Shown one piece after another: positions 1 through 6,126 of a stretch of DNA of 9,414 nt. The DNA lies in the NCBI GenBank assembly GCA_017744755.1, contig JAGIAU010000072.1, forward strand, positions 1 to 9,414, read 5' to 3'. How positions within the stretch are numbered: position 1 is the stretch's first letter; each line of letters opens with the position of its first letter. This DNA comes from Microbacteriaceae bacterium (GTDB taxonomy: Bacteria > Actinomycetota > Actinomycetes > Actinomycetales > Microbacteriaceae). Position numbers and translations under genes: made by a program. The notes under the pieces are model-generated. The model ran no database searches. It saw only the letters and a program-made list of their open reading frames with translations, and was not told where the DNA came from.

Positions 1-33
1 GCACCCAGGCCTGGGACTCCTGGCCGAGCGCGG
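1..33 (-). repeat. Direct repeat copy A: start of second FN3 domain
   Basis: The first 33 bases of the window are identical to 1207-1239. Both copies encode ALGQESQAWV and its flanks, the opening strand of an FN3 domain. Identity drops immediately downstream on the plus strand (40 onward against 1246 onward), where only scattered matches remain. The copy reaches the window edge, so the repeat may be longer than 33 bp. Confidence 0.9.
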
Positions 34-3000
34 TGACGCCGGTCGGCGCGCCGGGGGTGTCGAGGTGCTCGAGCACGGCGATCGCACCGTGGTCGCGGTC
101 GCTCACGAGGAGCGCGCGGCCGTCGGGACGCATCGCGAGCTCCCGCGGCGCGCCGCCGACGGGGATGGCGCCGGCGAGCTGCCCGGTCTGGGGGTCGATG
201 ACCGTGACCGCCGCGGCGGCCGGATCGGCGACGTAGAGGCTGCGGCCGTCGCCGGTGACCGCGAGCGAGACGAGGCCGGGACCGCCCGGCGTGCTCGCGC
301 CCGCGATGACGCCGGTGACCGCGTTCGTCGCGGCGTCGACGATCGAGAGCGTCCCGCTCATGGCCTCGGCCGCGTAGACCTCGTGGCCGTCGGGCGCGAC
401 GGCGACGCCGCTGACGAATCCGGGGATCGCGACGGTCGCGGCGACGGTCGACGATGCGACGTCGATGACGGACATGCCGCCGCCCGGCAGGAAGGTCCCG
501 GTGACGTAGGCCCTGCTCCCGTCGGGGCTGAAGGCGACGGCCGCCGGTGCGGCGACGACGCCGATCGATCCGGCGAGCGCGTTCGTCGCCGTGTCGATGA
601 CGTAGACGGTGTCGTCGTAGTTGCTCGTGGCGTAGACCCTCGAGCCGTCCGGGCTGACGGCGACGCCCCAGAGCTGCTCGCCGCCGGTCGGGACCGTCGC
701 GAGGATGCCTCCGGTCGCGGCGTCCACCACGCGCACGGCCGCGCTCGTCACGTCGCCGATGTAGAGGGTCCTGCCGTCGGGGGAGACCGCGATGGCGAAG
801 GGGGCGCCGCCGAGGCCATGGCTCGCGGTCACCGCGCGGCTCGCCATGTCGATGACCGACACCGTGCCGGCGATCTGGTCGACGACGTACGCCGTGCTCC
901 CGTCGGGGGAGAACGCCGTCCGGTACGGCTGCGCCGGCGATCCGGTCACCGTGCCCACGACGGCGTTCGGCGCGGGCGTCGAGATCGGGGTCACGGCGGC
1001 GGAGGGCGCGGAGGCCGCCCCGGCGCCGAGGGCGTTCTCCGCCGTCACGGTGAACGTGTAGGGGAGACCGTCCGTCAGGCCGGTGACGGTGCGCCCGAGC
1101 TGGTCCGCCGCGGCCGGGACGGTCGCGACGAGCGTCGCGCCCTGGTAGGCGCGGACCGTGTAGCCGGTGATCGGCGAGCCGCCGTCCGAGGCGGGCGCCG
1201 TCCAGCGCACCCAGGCCTGGGACTCCTGGCCGAGCGCGGCGACCGCCGTCGGGGCGCCCGGTGCCGTCGGCTGCAGCTGGACGGCGCCGATGTCCGCGGG
1301 ACCCGAGGCCGGCCGCGGGAGGTCGCGCTGGTCGGTCGTGATGCCGGCGAGCGCGATACCGGCGCCGATGGCGGGGCTGCCGGGGAGCAGGAGGTGGGTG
1401 AACGCCGGGGCGCCGCCTGCGACCGGCGCACCGCCGTTGTCCGCGAGCGGGCCGAGACCGGGGGCGTTCGAGACGACGTTCGTCGCGCCGATCGCGGGCA
1501 TCCCCGGCGCGGTCGTGCCGATCAGGCTGTAGTCGACCGAGAACGGGGTCGACAGGCTGAGATCCGCGCCGCCCGTGTTCGCGGACACGATGCTGCCGGC
1601 CACGGTCGCGCCGAGGCCGCCGGAGGTGAGGAGGTTGCCCGAGGTGAGCGTGTCGTTCCCCGTGACGGTCGAGTCGAGCAGGGTGAACGCGCTGCCGCTC
1701 GGGCCGGACACCTGGACGCCGCCCCCCGTGCCGTTGCCGGAGAACGTCGAGTTCGCCACCGTGAGCGAGGTGCCGGCCGCGAGCGAGGCGTGCAGGCCGG
1801 TCCCGTTGCCGGAGCTCGTCGAATGCGTGAGCTCGAAGGTGTTCGTCCCGGCGAGCGAGGAGATGTCGAAGCCGCTCAGGGCACCCTCGCCGGCGACGAG
1901 ATGGTCGCCTCGGACGGTGCCGTCCTGCGCCTGGATCACGAAGCCGTCGTCGACGGTGCCCGTCACGACCGAGGACGAGATGGTCGTGACGCCGCCGGCG
2001 CTCGCGCCGGCGGCGATGCCGCGGAAGCCGGACGCGCTCGACGCGGAGTCGCTCAGCTCGAGCGTGCTGCCCGCGTCGTTCGCGGAGACGTAGAAGCCGT
2101 CGTTCAGCGAGTCGATCGCCTGCAGCGAGGCGGCGGTCACCTGACTGCCGCCGTAGGCGCGCAGGAAGAAGCCGCTCTGATCGCGCTCGGCCGTGCTCGA
2201 TCGCACCGACGCCGTGGCGCCCGCCTGCGCCTCGAGCAGGATGCCGGTGAAGGCGTTGTCCGAGGAGGTGACGCCCGAGACGTCGGCGGTCGTGCCGGCG
2301 CCGTCCAGGTTGAGCGCGAGTCCCGCGAAGCCGTTCCAGCTCGCGGTCGTCGTGCCGTCGATCACGACGTCTGCGCCGCCGTCGGCCGTGATCCAGATGC
2401 CTTGACCGCCGTTGCCCGTCGCCGTCGTGTCCGTCAGCCGGAGTCGATCGCCACTGTCGAGCAGTGCGAAGAGGCCGTACCCGCTGCCGATGGAGACGTT
2501 GTCGCGCAGCGTGCTGCTCCGGAGCGAGAGGCTGGCCAGCTCGACCTGGATGGCGGCGGAGCGGGCGTGCTCGATGGTCACGTCGGCGACGTCCGCGATG
2601 GTGCCGCCGGCGAAGCGCAGCGCGACGTAGGCGTCGCCGCCGTCGATGGCGTGCCCGTCCCCGTCGATCGCGAGGCAGGCGTCCTCGGCCTGCGTGAGGT
2701 CGAGCGTGAGGTCGATGTCCGTCGCCAGGACGATCCGGTCGGTCTCGGCCGGGGCGTCGCAGCCGCTCGCGGCGGCCGAGGTCTCGCCGTTCGCGCAGGC
2801 GATCGCGGCGGCGAGGTCGACGGCGTCGCTCACGGTGTACGTGCTGCCGGGACCGGCGCAGGCGACGGCGGCGGGCGCGGGGAGACCGGCTGCGGGGAGC
2901 GCGTTCGCCGCGGACACCGGCCCGGCGCTCGCCGCGGTCGCCGGCGCGGCCAGTGCGGCGCCGGGCGCGGCGAACGCCGTGAGCGCGGCGACGACGGCCG

Positions 3001-3049
3001 CCAGGATCCCCGCCGCGGCCGCGCGGCGGCTCCGGCCCCGTGAAATCAT
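1..3049 (-). CDS. Large secreted multidomain protein (beta-helix, FN3, seven-blade YVTN propeller, FN3), C-terminus outside window
   Basis: This gene is open from ATG 3049 to the left edge: 1016 residues visible, no stop reached. Residues 1-34 form a signal peptide: Arg-rich start, Ala/Val/Leu core, likely cleavage after GAALA. Residues about 45-590 are Ser/Thr/Gly/Asn/Asp-rich with repeated short strands and SGN/TGN turns, as in right-handed parallel beta-helix proteins. The block ends near residues 571-591 with TDQRDLPRP...DIGAV, a signature commonly seen at the end of such surface beta-helix (choice-of-anchor type) regions. An FN3 domain follows (594-690, with ITGYTVRAY and YTFTVTAEN), then seven YVTN-type repeats (696-995), then a second FN3 start (999 on). 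The role is inferred to be extracellular adhesion or glycan binding; no catalytic motif is seen. Any anchor (LPXTG or other) would lie outside the window. GTG 3052, directly upstream in frame, is an alternative start; an in-frame stop lies at 3062-3064. The gene starts 22 bp after the TetR gene. The domain calls are firm and the function is not. Confidence 0.88.
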   Translation of the reverse strand, partial: MISRGRSRRAAAAGILAAVVAALTAFAAPGAALAAPATAASAGPVSAANALPAAGLPAPAAVACAGPGSTYTVSDAVDLAAAIACANGETSAAASGCDAPAETDRIVLATDIDLTLDLTQAEDACLAIDGDGHAIDGGDAYVALRFAGGTIADVADVTIEHARSAAIQVELASLSLRSSTLRDNVSIGSGYGLFALLDSGDRLRLTDTTATGNGGQGIWITADGGADVVIDGTTTASWNGFAGLALNLDGAGTTADVSGVTSSDNAFTGILLEAQAGATASVRSSTAERDQSGFFLRAYGGSQVTAASLQAIDSLNDGFYVSANDAGSTLELSDSASSASGFRGIAAGASAGGVTTISSSVVTGTVDDGFVIQAQDGTVRGDHLVAGEGALSGFDISSLAGTNTFELTHSTSSGNGTGLHASLAAGTSLTVANSTFSGNGTGGGVQVSGPSGSAFTLLDSTVTGNDTLTSGNLLTSGGLGATVAGSIVSANTGGADLSLSTPFSVDYSLIGTTAPGMPAIGATNVVSNAPGLGPLADNGGAPVAGGAPAFTHLLLPGSPAIGAGIALAGITTDQRDLPRPASGPADIGAVQLQPTAPGAPTAVAALGQESQAWVRWTAPASDGGSPITGYTVRAYQGATLVATVPAAADQLGRTVTGLTDGLPYTFTVTAENALGAGAASAPSAAVTPISTPAPNAVVGTVTGSPAQPYRTAFSPDGSTAYVVDQIAGTVSVIDMASRAVTASHGLGGAPFAIAVSPDGRTLYIGDVTSAAVRVVDAATGGILATVPTGGEQLWGVAVSPDGSRVYATSNYDDTVYVIDTATNALAGSIGVVAAPAAVAFSPDGSRAYVTGTFLPGGGMSVIDVASSTVAATVAIPGFVSGVAVAPDGHEVYAAEAMSGTLSIVDAATNAVTGVIAGASTPGGPGLVSLAVTGDGRSLYVADPAAAAVTVIDPQTGQLAGAIPVGGAPRELAMRPDGRALLVSDRDHGAIAVLEHLDTPGAPTGVTALGQESQAWV
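65..964 (-). repeat. Seven YVTN/NHL-type beta-propeller repeats inside the secreted protein
   Basis: About 300 residues (696-995 of the secreted protein) divide into seven units of roughly 42-46 residues. Each carries a PDG-type turn (SPDG in units 1-4, APDG in 5, TGDG in 6, RPDG in 7). Most follow it with a YV/YA strand and a VIDxAT-like strand that starts the next unit. Seven units match one closed seven-bladed propeller. The repeats are divergent at the DNA level, so this is an old protein repeat rather than a recent tandem duplication. Confidence 0.85.
1207..1239 (-). repeat. Direct repeat copy B: start of first FN3 domain
   Basis: This is the identical partner of bases 1-33, at the start of the first FN3 domain (residues about 604-614). 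In this otherwise divergent gene, a perfect 33-bp match suggests recent duplication or gene conversion of FN3 units. Confidence 0.9.
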
Positions 3050-3058
3050 CACGGGATG

Positions 3059-3064
3059 AATCTA
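3059..3064 (-). promoter_or_regulatory. Candidate -10 box for the secreted-protein gene (TAGATT)
   Basis: On the minus strand TAGATT is followed by six bases and then GTG ATG (3052 and 3049). The TANNNT form and the 6-9 nt distance are typical of leaderless actinobacterial starts. No convincing Shine-Dalgarno or -35 sequence is seen. If active, the gene could be transcribed separately from the TetR gene, whose stop lies only 7 bp upstream of this box. Confidence 0.4.
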
Positions 3065-3071
3065 GGGCATG

Positions 3072-3674
3072 TCAGTCCTCGAAGAGATACCGGTGCAGGG
3101 TCGGCGCCACGAGCGTCACGACCCGCTCGACCGGCGCCGAGGCGAGCGGCTCCGCGCGGAGCACGAAGCGCTGCACGAAGAGGCCGAAGAGCTGCGTCGA
3201 GACGAGCCGCGCGCGCATCGCCGGATCCGGTCCCACGGCGATCCGTTCGAAGGCGGCGTCGAGCTGCGAGGCGACGAAGCCCTTCGCGACCTCGGCCATC
3301 GCGTCGCTGCCGAGCGAGGTGCGGATGAGCGCGACCATCTGCTCGCGCGCCTCGGGCTGCTCGAACCGCTCCAGCGCGAAGCGCAGGTAGCTCGCCGCGA
3401 AGTCCTCGCGCGGCCCGGCGAAGATCTCCTCGAGCCCGTCGGTGGGGCGCACGTCCGTCTGCAGCATCGCGGCGAAGAGCCCCGCCTTGTCGCCGAAGTA
3501 GTGGTGCACGAGCGCCGCGTCGAAGCCGGCCCGGCGCGCGACGCCCCGGACCGAGGTGCCCTCGTAGCCGCGCTCCGCGAACTCCTCGCCCGCCGCCCGC
3601 AGCAGCTCCGCGCGGGTGTCGAGCCCCTCCTCCGCGCGCGGCCTGCCGCGTCCGCGCTGCGTCGCCTCGGTCAT
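3072..3674 (-). CDS. TetR/AcrR-family transcriptional regulator
   Basis: This is a cytoplasmic one-component repressor of 200 residues from ATG 3674, a normal TetR length. The N-terminus is basic (QRGRGRPR). A TetR DNA-binding domain follows at about residues 18-66: AGEEFAERGYEGTSV, then the helix-turn-helix VRGVARRAGFDAALVHHYF, then GDKAGLF. Residues about 75-200 are an all-helical ligand-binding and dimerisation domain with no residues that reveal the ligand. An in-frame GTG at 3683 would add three residues. I prefer the ATG because the only Shine-Dalgarno-like run (AGGG, 3683-3686) overlaps that GTG and lies 8 nt before the ATG. The gene is followed after 22 bp by the secreted-protein gene on the same strand, so that gene or the regulator's own gene is the most likely target; this is inference. 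The family call is secure and the ligand unknown. Confidence 0.93.
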   Translation of the reverse strand: MTEATQRGRGRPRAEEGLDTRAELLRAAGEEFAERGYEGTSVRGVARRAGFDAALVHHYFGDKAGLFAAMLQTDVRPTDGLEEIFAGPREDFAASYLRFALERFEQPEAREQMVALIRTSLGSDAMAEVAKGFVASQLDAAFERIAVGPDPAMRARLVSTQLFGLFVQRFVLRAEPLASAPVERVVTLVAPTLHRYLFED

Positions 3675-3681
3675 GCCGACC

Positions 3682-3687
3682 ACCCTA
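3682..3687 (-). promoter_or_regulatory. Candidate -10 box (TAGGGT) just before the TetR gene
   Basis: On the minus strand TAGGGT ends 7 nt before ATG 3674, the spacing expected if transcription begins at the start codon. The same bases contain AGGG, which could instead act as a ribosome binding site, so the two readings compete. The gap to the dehydrogenase terminator is too short to show a clear -35. Confidence 0.4.
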
Positions 3688-3700
3688 GCCGGGGCATGCA

Positions 3701-3732
3701 GGAAGGCCCGGACCGAGCGGCCCGGGCCTTCC
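3701..3732 (-). terminator. Hairpin terminator after the aldehyde dehydrogenase gene
   Basis: An 11-bp perfect stem (GGAAGGCCCGG at 3701-3711, CCGGGCCTTCC at 3722-3732) encloses a 10-nt loop. It starts 24 bp past the dehydrogenase stop. No U-tract follows on the minus strand, which is common for actinobacterial terminators. It separates the dehydrogenase transcript from the TetR gene. Confidence 0.75.
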
Positions 3733-3756
3733 GTGCTGTGGATCGCGTCCGGCCGA

Positions 3757-5250
3757 TCAGTGCGCCTGGGCGGCGACGGCCTCCTCGTCGAGGAAGGAGA
3801 TCGAGTGGGTGTCCTGGAAGTCCCGGATGCCCTCGAGGCCCTGCTCGCGACCGTAGCCCGACTGCTTCACGCCGCCGAATGGGGCGCGGAGGTCGAGGCG
3901 GGTCGCGCCGTGATCGTTCACCCAGATGTAGCCCGCCTGGATGCGCGAGCCGACGGATCGGGCGCGCTCCGGGGACTCGCTCCAGACGGAGCCGCAGAGG
4001 CCCGCCCAGGTGTCGTTCGCGGCCCGGATCGCCTCGTCCTCGTCGTCGAACGGGATGACGGGGATGACCGGGCCGAACTGCTCGAGCTGGACGACGCGCA
4101 GTGCCGGGTCGGGGTCGATGACGATCGCAGGACGGACGAAGTTCCCGCCGGCGAGGTCGCCGCCGGGGAGCTCGCCGAACTCGCGCACCTCGGCGCCCGA
4201 CTCCTTCGCCTCCTCGATGAGCTCGTCCACGAAGGCCTTCTGCACCGGCGAGTGCAGCGGGCCCATCGTCGTGTCGGCGTCGAGGCCGTAGCCGAGCTTG
4301 ACCTGCTCGAGCCGGGCGGAGAGGCCGTCGACGACCTCGGCGAGGCGGGAGCGGTGCACGTAGACGCGCTTCGCGTTCATGCAGATCTGGCCCGTGGTGT
4401 CGTAGATCGCCGCGTAGAGCCGGTCGAGCTGGACGTCGTCGAGCTTCGCGTCGTCGAGGATGATCGCCGGGTCGTTGCCGCCGAGCTCGAGCGTGACGCG
4501 GGTGAGCGTCTTCGTCGCGAGCTCCTGGATCTTCTTCCCGCCGCCGACCGAGCCGGTGAACGAGACCTTCGCGACGTCGGGGCTCTGGATGAGCTCGCTC
4601 ATGTCGGCGTCGCGGCCCGTGACGACGTTGAGCACGCCGGCCGGGAGCTTCTCGGCGATCCGGGCGACGATGCGCGCGGTGGCGAGGGGCGCGGTGAGCG
4701 GCGGCTTGACGATGACCGTGTTCCCCGCGAGCAGCGCGTGCGGGAGCGAGGCGCCGAGGATCGCGACCGGCCAGTTGAACGGCACGATGATCGTGACGAC
4801 GCCGAGCGGCGTGTAGGAGACGGTCGTCTCCGTGTTGATGTGGAACTGCGGCAGGCGCTGCAGGACGTGACCCGAGTCGACCTGGTCGGCGAGCGAGAGC
4901 GCGAGGCCCCAGCGGAGCTCGAGGACGAGCGAGTCGACCCAGGCCTCCATGCGGACCTTGCCGTTCTCCTGGGAGAGGATCGCGGCGTCCTCGTCGCGCG
5001 CCTCCGCGATGCCCTGGATCGCCTCCGCCATGAGGGCGGCGCGCTCGGGACCGGTGAGCGCCGACCACGCCGGGAACGCCGCCTTCGCCGCTGCGATGGC
5101 GTCGAGGGTGTCCTGCCGGCTCGCCGCCGCGGCGTAGCCGACGACGACGCCCGGCTTGCCCGGGTCCGCGATCGCAAGCGTCTCGGCCGTGTCCCGGGCC
5201 TCGCCGCCGATGTACAGCCCCGTCTTGACCGGGGCGATGGTCTCCGTCAT
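3757..5250 (-). CDS. NAD(P)-dependent aldehyde dehydrogenase
   Basis: The product oxidises an aldehyde to its carboxylic acid using NAD(P)+, in the cytoplasm. It has 497 residues, full length for the ALDH superfamily. Visible family landmarks are oxyanion-hole Asn159 in PFNWP, Lys182 in VKPP, the Rossmann turn FTGSVGGG (231-238), general base Glu255 in LELGG, catalytic Cys290 in GQICMNAKR, Glu390 in EQFGPV, and the C-terminal PFGGVKQSGYGRE (457-469). No catalytic residue is missing. The position that is often Glu in KPSE, which binds the adenosine ribose of NAD, is Leu185 here, so cofactor preference should not be assumed. The start is supported by AGAGAGG 6 nt upstream. The gene is divergent from an FCD-type GntR regulator across 126 bp, the usual layout for a regulator controlling its neighbour, and a hairpin follows the stop. 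The aldehyde substrate cannot be assigned from sequence alone. Confidence 0.96.
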   Translation of the reverse strand: MTETIAPVKTGLYIGGEARDTAETLAIADPGKPGVVVGYAAAASRQDTLDAIAAAKAAFPAWSALTGPERAALMAEAIQGIAEARDEDAAILSQENGKVRMEAWVDSLVLELRWGLALSLADQVDSGHVLQRLPQFHINTETTVSYTPLGVVTIIVPFNWPVAILGASLPHALLAGNTVIVKPPLTAPLATARIVARIAEKLPAGVLNVVTGRDADMSELIQSPDVAKVSFTGSVGGGKKIQELATKTLTRVTLELGGNDPAIILDDAKLDDVQLDRLYAAIYDTTGQICMNAKRVYVHRSRLAEVVDGLSARLEQVKLGYGLDADTTMGPLHSPVQKAFVDELIEEAKESGAEVREFGELPGGDLAGGNFVRPAIVIDPDPALRVVQLEQFGPVIPVIPFDDEDEAIRAANDTWAGLCGSVWSESPERARSVGSRIQAGYIWVNDHGATRLDLRAPFGGVKQSGYGREQGLEGIRDFQDTHSISFLDEEAVAAQAH

Positions 5251-5256
5251 CAGACA

Positions 5257-5263
5257 CCTCTCT
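5257..5263 (-). promoter_or_regulatory. Ribosome binding site of the aldehyde dehydrogenase
   Basis: AGAGAGG on the minus strand lies 6 nt before ATG 5250 and fixes that start. The substrate-binding-protein gene has the same heptamer. Confidence 0.75.
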
Positions 5264-5289
5264 GTGATCCTGCGATGGACTTCGGCTCG

Positions 5290-5318
5290 ATCGTACTGCG
5301 GTCATACAGAGCGCGTCA
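5290..5318 (-). promoter_or_regulatory. Candidate promoter for the aldehyde dehydrogenase
   Basis: On the minus strand TGACGC (5313-5318) and TACGAT (5290-5295) are separated by exactly 17 bp, a good fit to a housekeeping actinobacterial promoter. Transcription would start near 5283 and give a leader of about 33 nt that includes the AGAGAGG site. A weak GTA...TAC dyad (5293-5307) overlaps the -10 side and could be where the divergent GntR regulator binds. Prediction only. Confidence 0.5.
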
Positions 5319-5362
5319 CCCGGCGCGGGCCCGAATTGTCGCCAGGATCGTTCGCCATCCGC

Positions 5363-5368
5363 TAACGT
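5363..5368 (+). promoter_or_regulatory. Candidate -10 box (TAACGT) of a leaderless GntR transcript
   Basis: TAACGT ends 8 nt before GTG 5377, and there is no Shine-Dalgarno sequence in between. This spacing places the transcription start at or next to the GTG, as in leaderless actinobacterial genes. No good -35 is seen at 16-18 bp. Confidence 0.5.
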
Positions 5369-5376
5369 CCCATTCC

Positions 5377-6006
5377 GTGACCGAGGACGTTCACTCCGCC
5401 CTGACCCGGGACATCCGCGACGCGATCCTCGTGGGCGAGTTCGTCCCCGGCCAGCGGCTCGTCGAGACGGACCTCGGCGATCGCTTCGGCGCCTCCCGGG
5501 CCTCCGCGCGCCTCGCGCTCCTCAACCTCGCGAACGAGGGCCTCGTCGAGCGGCTCCCGAACCGCGGCGCGCGCGTCCGCGCCATCACGGTCGAGCAGGC
5601 GGTCGAGATCGTGGAGGCGCGGCTCGCGCTCGAGGCGCTCGTCGCGCGGAAGGCCGCGGAGCGGCGCAGCGAGGAGGACGCCGCCGAGCTGCGCGTGCTG
5701 CGCGAGGGGATAGAACGCGCCATCGCGGGCGGCGACCTCGCGGAGTACAGCCGGCTGAACCAGGAGATGGACCGGGTGCTGCTCGCGGCGAGCGGGCACG
5801 AACTCGCGGCCGATCTGCTGGAGCGGCTGTGGGCCCAGTCGGCGCGGCACCAGTTCCGGCTCGCCTACCAGCCCGGCCGCGCGCAGGTGTCGGGTCCGCA
5901 GCACGTGGCGATCATCGACGCCGTGCTCGCGGGCGACGGCCCGGCCGCCGAGGCGGCGACCCGGCTGCACCTGGAGAGCGTGCTGGACGCCCTCCGCGCG
6001 TCCTAG
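5377..6006 (+). CDS. GntR-family (FadR-like, FCD domain) transcriptional regulator
   Basis: This is the only plus-strand gene: 209 residues from GTG 5377 to TAG 6006. Residues about 5-70 are a GntR winged helix: LTRDIRDAILVGEFVPGQRL, LGDRFGASRASARLAL, then LANEGLVERLPNRGARV. The recognition helix reads RASARLAL where FadR-type proteins usually have RxxVREAL; the Arg is kept but the Glu is Leu46. Residues about 74-205 are a helical FCD effector domain. Its usual metal-site positions are Asn128, Asp132 (normally His), His176 and His198, so half the site is changed. The frame is open far upstream on the plus strand, but that part is antisense to the dehydrogenase. GTG is chosen because similarity to GntR proteins begins there and a TAACGT -10 box lies 8 nt before it. 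Being divergent from the aldehyde dehydrogenase, it most likely controls that gene and itself, with a small organic acid or related metabolite as effector; this is inference. Confidence 0.92.
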   Translation: MTEDVHSALTRDIRDAILVGEFVPGQRLVETDLGDRFGASRASARLALLNLANEGLVERLPNRGARVRAITVEQAVEIVEARLALEALVARKAAERRSEEDAAELRVLREGIERAIAGGDLAEYSRLNQEMDRVLLAASGHELAADLLERLWAQSARHQFRLAYQPGRAQVSGPQHVAIIDAVLAGDGPAAEAATRLHLESVLDALRAS

Positions 6007-6013
6007 TGCCTGA

Positions 6014-6073
6014 TTCAGGGACAGCGGCCCGACACGCCGCTCGCTCGCGCCCGACACGCCGTGTGTCCCTGAA
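6014..6073. repeat. 60-bp inverted-repeat element with nested direct repeats
   Basis: TTCAGGGACA (6014-6023) and its exact reverse complement TGTCCCTGAA (6064-6073) enclose 40 bp. Inside are two exact copies of CCCGACACGCCG (6028-6039 and 6050-6061). A small hairpin GCGGC/GCCGC (6024-6028 with 6036-6040) and a GACAC/GTGTC dyad (6053-6057 with 6063-6067) are nested within it. It begins 7 bp after the GntR stop and is separate from the strong terminator downstream. It could be a REP- or MITE-like dispersed element or an additional 3'-end structure. Copy number cannot be judged from one window. Confidence 0.65.
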
Positions 6074-6077
6074 GACG

Positions 6078-6119
6078 GAGCGACGCCCCGGCCTCCGCGG
6101 GGAGGCCGGGGCGCCGCTC
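6078..6119. terminator. Long bidirectional terminator between convergent genes
   Basis: A perfect 13-bp stem (CGCCCCGGCCTCC at 6084-6096, GGAGGCCGGGGCG at 6101-6113) has a GCGG tetraloop. After one A/C mismatch the pairing extends 5 bp further (GAGCG 6078-6082 with CGCTC 6115-6119). It lies between the ends of the plus-strand GntR gene and the minus-strand substrate-binding-protein gene, 8 bp from the latter's stop, so it can serve both. No clear U-tract is present. Confidence 0.85.
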
Positions 6120-6126
6120 GGGGTGC

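Noticed and set aside
65..3043. A 992-codon open frame on the plus strand
   Set aside because: Its product is an Arg/Gly/Ala/Asp-rich low-complexity chain with no domain. The minus strand here encodes a signal peptide, FN3 domains and YVTN repeats. The open plus frame is a by-product of high GC and few stop codons.
3671..5305. A 544-codon minus-strand frame overlapping the aldehyde dehydrogenase
   Set aside because: It is Arg/Pro/His-rich out-of-frame sequence. The other minus frame carries every ALDH motif and a good ribosome binding site.
3616..5376. The GntR reading frame stays open for about 590 codons upstream of GTG 5377
   Set aside because: The upstream part is antisense to the aldehyde dehydrogenase and part of the TetR gene and has biased, domain-free composition. 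Homology to GntR begins at residue 1 of the GTG start, so a fusion is not supported.
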